From: Limnoperna fortunei
Lineage: Eukaryota; Mollusca; Bivalvia; Mytilida; Modiolidae
Assembly (NCBI GenBank): GCA_944474755.1
Contig: OX104122.1
Location: 6,845,223-6,909,222, forward strand
Direction of reading: 5' to 3'
DNA length: 64,000 nt
The notes below the pieces were generated by a model. That model was not told where the DNA came from. It made no database searches and saw only the letters and a list, made by a program, of their open reading frames with translations. The translations under genes were made by a program, and so were the position numbers. This document shows, one piece after another, positions 1 through 10,234 of the stretch. Each line of letters begins with the position of its first letter. Position 1 is the stretch's first letter.

Positions 1-1172
1 GACAACTCGGACCCCAGTAAGACAAGTCGGCCCAATAGAGGACAACTCGGACCATCCATCAAATGTCTGAACTTTTTTCATCTGATTTTACAAGTAAATC
101 TGGAATTTTTTATAAGTAATGTATGTGATGTCTTTTTTATTGGTCAGTGTTTTTTGTTGTCAGGTTCAGCTGTTTCAGTAAATAAAAATAATAAAATTTA
201 TTTTATACCCTTTATTGAATTTATTACATTAACAGTTAACAGTAACAATTCTATTCAGACGAGATGTTTGACATAGAAAAGTAATAGCACTATAAATACA
301 AGAGCACAATTACAATAATTACAGCACTATTCTGTCTCTAAACACACGGGCAATATAAATTGCCGCACTTCTTCAGAATCCGACTTGCTGTTATCTTGTT
401 ACTGGCGTAGTAGGACCACAACTGTGCTATCTTGCCCTTTTGTGTCATGAAAGTATCATCACGCTGTACCACGGTGGCGAATGGCAGAAGAACACTATTT
501 GCAGTTGACTGACATTTTCCAAAGCCGCTCCTAAATTACTTCTCATTTAAAATAACACAAGCTCAATTGCAGTCATTAAAATTTTTTGATCTACGGTAAT
601 GACATGTTATACTAATAAGCTAATCAATTTCTAATAATTAAATTGTTGCTTACTAAATTTGATTTGATTTGATTAATGTCCTTAAGACTTAATTAATTTT
701 AATTATATTAATGAATTATTTACCAATTCAAAAAGTATCCAATTATCCTCGTATAATTCTATTCATGCTGTAATTTATTTAAATAAAGTGCTTTGATTGG
801 ATTGGATAAAAACACTTTAATGGCGTCTTCTCAGATAATTTATATATCGATATTTCCTCTGAGCGGACTATTTTCAGTATCCAATGTAAACAAGATGGCG
901 TCCTCCTATCGTATCCAGTGAGAGGGGACAATGTTTTCTCTGCCCCAATGATTTTCAATTAAATCGATCGAGATTTCAAATAAAATATAATTGAAGTTAG
1001 TGTTTCATTTTGTTTTTATCCTATCAATGTTTTACAGAACGGCGATTCCCTTGGTACTATGTTTTGCATATCCCTACGCTTTCCGGCCTAGGCACGTTTT
1101 GAGGTCTAGATGGGTTTCTGCAAATGTTTTTGCTGTTTTAAAAATCGCAACGATTATTTCGCAGAATTATAA
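1..1172. other. AT-rich intergenic DNA with edge of a GACAACTCGGACC repeat
   Basis: The first ~55 bases hold three variants of GACAACTCGGACC, the edge of a tandem repeat that continues out of the window. The rest is AT-rich. A 62-codon frame at 991-1179 runs into the hairpin at 1173 and is not credible as a gene. Confidence 0.5.
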
Positions 1173-1325
1173 GGATTAAACACTGTGTTTTAGGAAATTA
1201 TCAATGTGTAAACTCCGGCGACTCCCTCACAAACTTGACATAAAGTCCTTCGGACTTTATTTAGTTTGTGAGTGAGTCGCCGGAGTTTACACATTGATAA
1301 TTTCCTAAAACCCAGTGTTTAATCC
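1173..1325. repeat. Foldback (hairpin) element, ~70 bp arms
   Basis: Starts GGATTAAACACTG and ends CAGTGTTTAATCC. The arms pair almost perfectly through CTCCGGCGACTC/GAGTCGCCGGAG and AAAGTCC/GGACTTT around a TTC centre. It resembles a MITE-like foldback element. No flanking duplication was established. Confidence 0.88.
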
Positions 1326-2315
1326 TATAGTAACGTAAAGTCGGTCACCTAAGCCTATATATATTTTTTCATTCCAAATCTGTCATCGATTTGACCAAGT
1401 GCCGATCTGACTCACGGTATCCATCTATTTATTAATCCATTTTTTTTTGTCAACCATAAACAACATAAATAAACAAACTTATTTCGATTTCCACGATCAG
1501 TAGCCCTCCCCTCCTTGTTTTTTCAAACACACACAGGACTACGCTTTGAACGGGTCAAAAGCAATGTAGCTGTTGAACCGTTGAGTTGTTATAGTCCTTT
1601 GTGATTTAAAGTCTAAAGGTCAAATCAGCACTTGGTATGGTCAAATCGGTATCTGTATTCATATTTAACTTTTTGTCCTTAATATATTATAATATTCACT
1701 TAAAAAGATGATTTAAATATGGTGGTCGTCGATGCGGTTATCGTATTGTTATCAATTTTGTCGCGATGACGATTTTTTGCAATTTACCCCAACTTCAAAT
1801 TGCTATATCTTGAAAATATTGTTCATCTTGTGACTTAATTGCCATGCTTGTTGTATGAACATGATGAATAAAAAAAGTATATGAATGAGAAGATAAGATC
1901 TTTATCCACCTTATTTTATCAATTTTATGACAATGGGTACTTACTTATGGGCGTTTTTAACGTCCTTGACTACCGTAAAACGGTCTCGCACGGACTTCAA
2001 CACAATGGGTACGACTTAAGTGCTGTATTTATACGTTTAGCAAAAAATGACGCCTCGACTTTTATGTGTCAAATAGCATACAGATTTTAAAATTAAGATT
2101 CAGCAAACTGTTCTTGGGCCGATTTTTATCATTTGTGGCTTAAAATTTTGCAAAAGTCTTCTTTAATTTCAGATCTGCTTGTTTGAAATACCCATCTACC
2201 GATTTTTTTATGTTGAAATATGTAAAAATTGAAAAACATTGTGCCGAAAAAATACGTTTCAGCCTTTACGTAAGGTTCTTACTATCAGATGTTGATAATT
2301 TAATCATTTTCGGGT
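1326..2315. other. AT-rich intergenic DNA
   Basis: No gene, RNA or repeat I can support. Two frames of 60-90 codons have no recognisable content. Confidence 0.4.
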
Positions 2316-3628
2316 CAGGTGAGCTATTGCCATCACTTGTCCGTGTCCGTCGTCGTCCGTCGTCGTCGTCGTCGTTAACTTTTCTTCAAAAATCTTCTCC
2401 TCAAAAACCACTGAAGAGATTGCTTTGCATACGTCATCAGTAAAATGCCCTCTACCAAGTTTGCCCAAATCATGGCCTCAGACCAACCAACATGGCCACC
2501 ATGGCTAAAAATAGAACAGATGGGTCAAAATACAGTTTTTTGCTTATAGTTCAAAAAGTATAACAGATACAGGAAAACCAAAAAGACCTACCTTCTTCAG
2601 CATCTAAAGCTCTACAAAACACTCCATGAGGTCAAAGTTGTATGATGACTCCGTATAGGAGTTATTGCCCTTTAATTGTCGAAATTGTTGATTTTAGCCA
2701 TTTTTGCCTCAAAATCTTGAAAATTATTAGAACTAGAGAAAAAGTTAGCATTGCTTAATTGTTCTGCTCTATAAGGGCTACAAAATTGCCTTTAGGGTCA
2801 AGATTGTCTGATTAACGGTTTGAGAGTTATTCCCCTTGAACTGTTTATTTTAATCGGTTTTAATTGATTTTTTAAAATCTTCTCATCTGAAACCACTGAA
2901 AGTACTGCTTTGAAATTTTGTACACATCATCCGTCACAGGAAAACCGAAGAGACATGCCTTCATCGGCGTCAAAAGCTCTACGAAACACTCCATTGGGTT
3001 GAAGTTGTATGAGGACTCCTTATAGGAGTTATTGCCCTTTAATTGTCAAAATTGATTATTTTTTACATTTTTGCCTTAAAATCTTGAAAATTATTTGAAC
3101 TAGAGAAAAAGTTAGTATTGCTTAATTGTTCTGCTCTATGAGGGCTACAAAAATGACTTAGGGTCAAGATTGTCTGATGAACCGTTTAGGAATTATTCTC
3201 CTTGAACATTTTTTTAATCAATTTTAATTGATTTTAAAAAAATCTTCTCCTCTTTAACCCATTAAAGGACTGCTTTGAAACATTGCACACATCATCTTTA
3301 GGACGTCCTCTACCAAAATTGTGCAAATCATGACACCTGACTACCTATATAGCTACGTTAGCTTAAAAAAGAAAATGGGGGGGGGGTCAAGAGAGTTTTC
3401 GACTGATAGTTAAAAACGTATAACAGGTACAGCAAATTTGAAGTGAACCTCCCTTCTCCCTCTAAGCATCAAAAGCTCCTCCTTATAGGAATTATTTCCC
3501 TTAAAAGTCAACATTAATGACTTTTGCAGAAGTGTTGGGCAATTCCTTATAGCAAAGAAAATTTGGATAGAAAAGGGTTGTTTGGTTTCAGGTTCAGGTG
3601 AGCGATACAGGCTCCTGGGAGCCTCTAG
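2316..3628 (+). mobile_element. Dispersed repeat family copy 1 (CAGGTGAGCTATTGCC … GGAGCCTCTAG)
   Basis: Starts CAGGTGAGCTATTGCCAT, followed by a (CGT)n-rich stretch, and ends CAGGTGAGCGATACAGGCTCCTGGGAGCCTCTAG-like sequence. A second copy lies at 55256-56190. Shared inner phrases include 'CCTCTACCAAGTTTGC' and 'AGAGAAAAAGTTAGCATTGC'. This copy has an internal ~368 bp tandem duplication (about 2560-2830 and 2930-3200). No coding capacity. Confidence 0.75.
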
Positions 3629-4700
3629 TTCTTTCCAACATTGTTTGCACACAAATTGACAATAGCTGCTTGTGTAATTTATTGGATATTTGGGTAGTAT
3701 CGGCGTGGTTTTGACCTGAAATGGAGGCAGGAAGGGTTATCGCTACTGATCACCGTAACCCTTTGCATCCGCCATTACGTTTTACTTTCTCCTCGTAAAA
3801 TTGGTTTTACTGATGATTACTTTCATTGACTGACAAACAAACTGACTAACAACAAAGGAACTTGGCCATGGAGGCCAACTAATTTATTACAAAAACAGAT
3901 TTCTTTAATACAACCCATAAATATTTAATGCAGCTAAGAGACATTTAGCTTGTCATATGAGTGGTGTCACACTGAAAGTGGCATACAAACTCTTTTATCA
4001 TAAAATTTATTTATATGCAAAAAACATACTCCAGAAAATAAAATGAAGAGTATACATTTATAAAAATAAATATATTATTTAAAGCAATGAAGTACTAAAA
4101 TAATTTCGGTGCGTCTACATGTCTAAAATTTCAAGTTTTTCTATATTAAAATAATATGGGTGCTCTGTGTGGCTCATTTTCTCATCTTGCATTATGTATT
4201 TTTTAACCCAAAAACTTTTTCTCGTGTCAATTTTGTAGTTTTATGTTGTATTCATGGGTGATCTTGGGTATTTCTATTGACCCCACTTAAATCATATACG
4301 CTACTAAATGGTCAATGTGGAAATAACATATGGTGCAAACTGGCAAAATCCTGCTACGAAACGACAAGACACCGCAGGTCAACAAGCCTGACCTGACACA
4401 ATTGTGCCCGACAAAAATGTTCAACAAATCTTTACAACTCGTATGATCAGTTGTGAAGTCTTTGTGTTACAAATTATTTGTTTAATCACAGCATTTTAAT
4501 AATCATATAATTTAATTTGTTTTGTACGCTGAAATCTGATTGGTTAATTCAAATCGAACAACCCATATTATACAATATAACTTGGGAGACCTATGACATA
4601 TTCTTACGCTGTTTAAATTCAAATAGTTCCATGACGTCATTGACCTTTTTACTATAAAAATTGTTCAAATTTATAGTTTAAATTTTAAGGAATATTTCTA
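3629..4700. other. AT-rich intergenic DNA
   Basis: No feature recognised. Confidence 0.4.
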
Positions 4701-4829
4701 ATTTCTTAACAGGTTATACGATATAATATGGTTTGGGTCTGTTTATATCATTCATAAACCGCTTGCTTCGCGGTTTATTAGGCGTAAACAGACCCAAACC
4801 ACATTATATCATATAACCTGTTAAGAAAT
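4701..4829. repeat. Foldback (hairpin) element, ~45 bp arms
   Basis: Starts ATTTCTTAACAGGTTATA and ends TATAACCTGTTAAGAAAT. The arms continue through GGTTTGGGTCTGTTTA and its complement, with a nested hairpin TAAACCGC…GCGGTTTA in the centre. Same architecture as 1173-1325 but different sequence. Confidence 0.88.
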
Positions 4830-5805
4830 GTGAAGTCTTCCTTAAACATGTTAAATATAGATTGAATATTTTCATTAGAATCTCAATACATGTAAATAAA
4901 TAATGTTTGAGTTTGATTCTTATATTATAAAAAGTTGGTATGTCAATTAGCATTTTTGATCAAATCTGTTCTGCTATTGGGCAATTAAAATTTTTAATAT
5001 GAAAAAACAGTTAAATATATTTATTGAAGTATAAGCAAGCATTAAAACTAAATAAATACATTGTAAGTACATTTAGAGTTGCTGGGTAGGATAGGAATAA
5101 AGTTTATTTCTACTACATGTACATTCAACATTTTATCAATATTCAAAAACTAACAGTCTTGGTCTCATCTGATCTTTATTATCAGCATCTTTGGATACTA
5201 GATCAACAGCTGATACCGAGCCTAATTTTGTACCACACCGGTTTATATATTGATAACAATGTTTTGACCAATTAAAATGTGTGATAACAATTAAAGGGGA
5301 ATAATCATTGAATACGGTGTTCAGTAAAATTAACACTAATTTGAGGCGACTTTCGATCAAGTTAAGGGGATTAAGACAAAGAGGTCAACTGATGCTGAGG
5401 CACAAAACTAACAATCATCGTACAGCATGCAATTTTTTGCAATTTTACCGGACGGGTCACAAGTCTGGCTGACCAGCATATTTCGTGAATACTGGGAAGA
5501 AGTCAAAAACATTGAAAAATGTTGACATAAAAAGAAGACGACAACAAAAACAATTTGGTAACAAGATTGTATTAGCTTATGCAAAAATATAAATAATACT
5601 GTTATGTCTGAAATCACACGTTAAGTAAAAATTCTGATTAGCTGTATTTCCAGTGCTCTCGTGTCGTCTGATGTGTAGCAATCTTTAGATACCTAGACAA
5701 GTGATGATCTTGCAAATTTTTGGCCTATTTTAACAAACCATTCAACACAGGCAGATCTTTACTCATTTTGACGAAATTGATGTACTTTGAACTTTACCTC
5801 CCTTA
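4830..5805. other. AT-rich intergenic DNA
   Basis: Two short minus-strand frames (5136-5360, 5408-5617) show no domain or codon signal I can support. Confidence 0.4.
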
Positions 5806-6187
5806 AACTATAGTCTATTCCAGCCATAGTCCATACATACAGATAGGAGCAACCTCCCATCTACTTTAGTCTATTCAAGCCATAGTCCATACATATAGGA
5901 GTTACCTCCTATCAACTATAGTCTATTCCAGCCATAGTCCATATATACATGCAGGAGTTACCTCCCATCCCCCATCCACTATACTCCATTCCAGTCATAG
6001 TCCATACATGTACATGTAGGAGTTACCTTTCATCCACTATAGTCTATTCCAGGTGTAGTCCATACATACATGTAGGAGTTACCTTTCATCCACTATAGTC
6101 TATTCCAGGCATAGTCCATGCATGTAGGAGTTGCCTCCCATCCACTATAGTCTATTCCAGGCATAGTCCATACATACATGTAGGAGT
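5806..6187. repeat. ~60 bp tandem repeat array (left part)
   Basis: Unit contains 'TAGTCCATACATACATGTAGG', 'AGTTACCTCCCATCCACTA' and 'TAGTCTATTCCAG'. About six copies before the transposon at 6188; the array resumes at 7981. Confidence 0.85.
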
Positions 6188-7980
6188 CAGGGCTTTCAAT
6201 AAATTTTGAAGTAGAAGAAAAAAAATTAAAGTAGGCAACCTGAGTCCAAAGCAGGCAACACAGCTGCCTGCCAGCGGCCTTTGGCCGCCTCTTTACGGCC
6301 GTGGGTCATGGGGGCTGCTTCAGGCCCCCAGAAGCTCTGGGGTACTAGACGCAAAATCCTGCATTCTGGCAGTGTACTGAGACTTATTTTCAGTCTTTTG
6401 GTTGATAATTTTTGTGTCTTTTTTTCCATTTTTTTTTCTTTCTTTTTTATTATTATTATTATTCATCTTCATCTGAGCAAAATTTCTAATGAAGTTAGAT
6501 AGAATAACATTACATTAAACCCAGAAATAATTCTTCTGTTCAGTACACTTCCACTTGGACACAAAGTTGTGTTTTGATCCAAATTGATGACTTTCCAATT
6601 TAAAAAATGCCACATAGTGTCCACTTCCGGTACTTAAAACGGCGGCTGTAGCAGCAGTTTGTCCTGTTGAAACCTTTTGAAATGGACAATTGTCTTTGAT
6701 AAATTTTCACGCTTCAGTTGAATGACAGGTCTCAATATCTGAGGTTTTTAATACTGCCTGCTGTGTAAACGTGATCGTAAATTAATTAACCAATGTTCTT
6801 TACCATATTTACCTGATGCTAATTGGAGGTAGAACTCCAGCTGTTTTATAGCTTGAATAAACAATCTTACCAGTGACATTCGTGTTGTATTCAAACTCAC
6901 CTGTTGCCTATGGCTAAAGTAACATTTACTAATAAGGTTAATTAGATGAAAAATTTAATTGGCATAGACAAACAATATAAAAACAACCCAAAATCTTTAT
7001 TTCAATATCATAGTCTTTTAGTAGTTATAGCCGTAGGTTTTTTAACAGGAAGTAAAAGGGGAGATAAATTATGTAAAACTGGAAATGGGTCAATTGCTTC
7101 ATAGGACAACCATCTACATAACTTATCATGATGTTAATAATTACTATACATCTTTATTCTTTCAAGTGCAGCTCATATCATTATGAAAGAAAATTGTTAA
7201 AATACAATACACTTTGAAAAGAAATGAAGTTTGAAACCAATTAAAAGTGTTTATCAAAAAAGATTACGATTTTTATTATGGGCAGTTGTACTTTACTTTT
7301 CTTTGTTGTCCACTCCCGGTAATTAGTCACATCTGGTAAATAAACAAATGGCACGTAATCCATTTGAAAGATTTAAATCGTTTTGAAAAAATGTTAAATA
7401 CGCATCTTGTTTGACAGTTTTTTTTATTGGAAATACACATTTACTGATAAGTTGGAAGTCTGGGTGAATTATTTGGACCAGATATACAAGTATCTTCTGT
7501 GAATCAGCGGGCGACTTCGACTTCGGTTTTGAGGTGCATTATTTAGGTCGATTTAAGGTCCAAGTAGGGCGACTTTGTGGCCCACTTCGCCCAGTGTGGT
7601 GATCTTGTACATGTTGTATATGCACCCTTTTCTGTAGTTTTAACTACAGACTTAGGTCTGCTTGCCTTTGTTAAATCTTTCATTTCACATGATATGAACA
7701 TTAAAATTAGATCATCCTTTAGCCAATCACACATCTCCTTACAGATTGTTTTTGGAATGCTTTCAACTGGTTTCCTCGATCTCCCTTACTCTTAGTTACA
7801 ATTCAGTGGATACCCAGACCCAGGGAGTTTAAAAATAGAAATAGGAAGTGTTGACCACAATCTTTAACAAGTTCAAAAATTTGCCGATTTTGAAAGGTAC
7901 AATTTGAAAAAAGTAGCCGGCATGTTTCTTTGATTTTAGGCGTAGAAATCCGCTGCCTACCGCTTCAATTGAAAGCCCTG
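6188..7980. mobile_element. Non-autonomous DNA transposon with CAGGGCTTTCAAT TIRs
   Basis: Left end CAGGGCTTTCAAT and right end ATTGAAAGCCCTG are exact inverted repeats, flanked by AGGAGT (6182-6187 and 7981-7986) inside the tandem array. The TIR start CAGGG is hAT-like. The repeat context makes the duplication length (6 to 8 bp) uncertain. No transposase frame. The core is shared in inverted orientation with 36509-37662. Confidence 0.75.
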
Positions 7981-8215
7981 AGGAGTTACCTCCGATCTAC
8001 TGTAGTCTATTCCAGCCATAGTCAATACATATATGTAGGAGTTACCTCCCATTCACTATAGTCTATTCCAGTCATTGTCCATACATACATGTAGGAGTTA
8101 CCTCCCATCCACTATAGTCTATTCCAGTCATTGTCCATACATGTAGGAGTTACCTCCCATCTACTTCAGTCTATTCCATACATGACTTCAGTCTATTCCA
8201 TATCTATATCTACAT
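7981..8215. repeat. ~60 bp tandem repeat array (right part)
   Basis: Continues the array of 5806-6187 after the transposon. A further diverged pair of units is at 8925-9010. Confidence 0.83.
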
Positions 8216-9030
8216 ATTTACAAGTCCAACAGAAATACTAGTAACAACGTTGATTTCAGTAACAATTGCAAGATCCTTTAGAACTTATATCGGTAACAAA
8301 GTTCATGAACATAAATGCACCATAATAAAAATACAGTGTAAATTCAGACTGGTTTCTATTGGTGTCGAAAACTCGACTCTCCTTTTACTTCTCAAGAATT
8401 ATTTATATAAAGAAATGTTTCATTCTTCAGCTAGCCAATCACATTTGTTGAAACCCCAAAATGGATAGTCCCTAACAGCTGAACCGTATTAAAATAATTG
8501 ACATATTTCTACAAAGTAACAAATAACTGATCTTATAAATAATAAATGATCCCAAAATTATGTTCTCAGGCAATTAAAATTACATTCCTAAAGTAAGTGT
8601 GAATCCAACTTACAATTAGGTGTTTTTTTTGTAATTTCTCGAGGTGCTAAAATAACATCTGAACATAATGGACACCTTTCTAATACATTTTAACAATACA
8701 ACCCAAATTCCACACATGTGACATTAAAACTGTAATTCATATAATATTATGTCAAATAAACACCTTTTGCAAAACTATCTAATTAAATTGATTCTGTCAA
8801 GAAATATTCTTCACAGCATGTTATACTTTATCCAATATTGCATAAAACTTTAATAAATTGTATTGCAAATAAGAAACAGATATTAACTGTGAAAAATACA
8901 TAATTTTTCACTGGTGATACATACATGTAGTAGTTAACTCCCATACACTATAGTCTATTCCAGTCGTATTCCATGTCCATACATACATGTTTGAGTTACC
9001 TCCCATCAAACCCACTTCCTATTACATATA
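8216..9030. other. AT-rich intergenic DNA with two diverged units of the 60 bp repeat
   Basis: Units near 8925-9010 match the array at 5806. Nothing else supported. Confidence 0.45.
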
Positions 9031-9205
9031 CTCTTGAACATGACCATGTCCCAATCACAAGTACCTAGGGCCAGGACTCCCTCCCTATCACAGGTTACTA
9101 TGAACAGAAACCCCATAATACAGAGATCCATGGACAGGACCTCTCCTTACAGGTACCTGTGGACGACTCCGAATCACAGGTACCTGTTGACAGGACTCCC
9201 TCTCT
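9031..9205. repeat. Degenerate minisatellite (CAGGTACCTGT / GGACTCCCTC)
   Basis: Imperfect repeats of 'ATCACAGGTACCTGTGGAC' and 'GGACTCCCTCCCTATC' over about 170 bp. Confidence 0.5.
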
Positions 9206-9734
9206 TTTTGATTAATTTTTATTTAATGAATCTTTATGAGGTTTAAAATGATCATACTCTTGTCTTTGTTCTTATAGTTTCTAACAGAATAATATAAGTT
9301 TCCACAACAAACTAGTTTCTGACAATATATGCCACTCGACTCTTTAGGTTGCCGTCAGCATCCACATTGCTGGTCCGAGACGTCACACAGCTAAAAAGCT
9401 GATTTTGCGACACTAGTCTGAGTCAACATATTGCATCATGTCCAGATGTTATAAAACATTTTTGCGTCCAGTTAAACTAATTCACTTCTTTAGATGTTTT
9501 TCTACGAATATACATGTAATCAGCATACCTTCAATTTAAATCAGTTTGATTGAATTTATAAAAGTAGTAGAAAGATGTATTGGAGTTAAAAGACTCTCAT
9601 AACATGACACAATTTGTATGATGTTTATTGATGTTTACTGTTACCATGATAACTGAAAAGTTTCTGTTTTTTGTTTTTTTATGAAGACTTTTGTAACAGG
9701 TTATTGAAGTTAGCTGTCAGGATACATGAATTAA

Positions 9735-9878
9735 AACATCCTGAATACAGCTGAAATATTGCTTGCTGGGCGTTAAACAATAATCAATCAATCAATACTT
9801 GTATTAAAACATCCTGAATATAGCTGAAATTTTCCTTGCTGGACGTTAAACATTAATCAATCAATCAATACGTCATGT
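9735..9878 (+). mobile_element. Two tandem SINE-type 3' tails
   Basis: Two copies of 'AAAACATCCTGAATA.AGCTGAAAT' followed by 'GGCGTTAAAC' or 'GGACGTTAAAC' and (ATCA)n. The same core, reverse-complemented, is at 22367 and 61405; a related tail ends the SINE at 33240. Confidence 0.7.
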
Positions 9879-10210
9879 ATTAAAAATATCCATTAAATTT
9901 GTAGTCAATCTAGAATATAAATGTCTGTAAGAGACAGTTTCCTTAATGTTGGAATATTTTAGGTATAAAATAACATTGAAAGATATTTGTTAAAATGTAC
10001 ATTTCATATTACAAAAATAGGTTATGTACTTTGGTCATGTGACCAGGGTCTGTTGCACTAATGATGTCCTTGAGGTGGTGTGATGAAGCTATTTAAATCT
10101 TTTCCAGTTGATACCAGACTTTTGTCGTCTGCTTAAACAATTTGTTTTCTCAGCAGCAATAAAGATGAATAACAAAGAAAATATTGTTTACATTTTAGAT
10201 TTAGAAGAAT

Positions 10211-10234
10211 ATGGACCAAGAACGATTGAATGAA
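10211..10234 (+). CDS. Exon 1: start exon, 8 codons
   Basis: Encodes MDQERLNE and ends at GAA followed by donor GTAAGT. It leaves phase 0 and joins RLWLAAC of exon 2, giving a natural ankyrin start. An in-frame TAG at 10202-10204 limits upstream extension. A possible acceptor (TTTTAG) ending at 10198 suggests the 5' UTR may begin in an earlier non-coding exon that I could not identify. Confidence 0.65.

Noticed and set aside
991..1179. 62-codon hydrophobic frame
   Set aside because: Runs into the foldback arm; no homology, no splice context.
4701..4829. Transcription terminator
   Set aside because: Rho-independent terminators are bacterial; this is a long foldback element in eukaryotic DNA.
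6281..6502. 73-codon frame within the 6188-7980 element
   Set aside because: Ends in a low-complexity Phe/Ile run from a T-rich tract; the element is non-autonomous.
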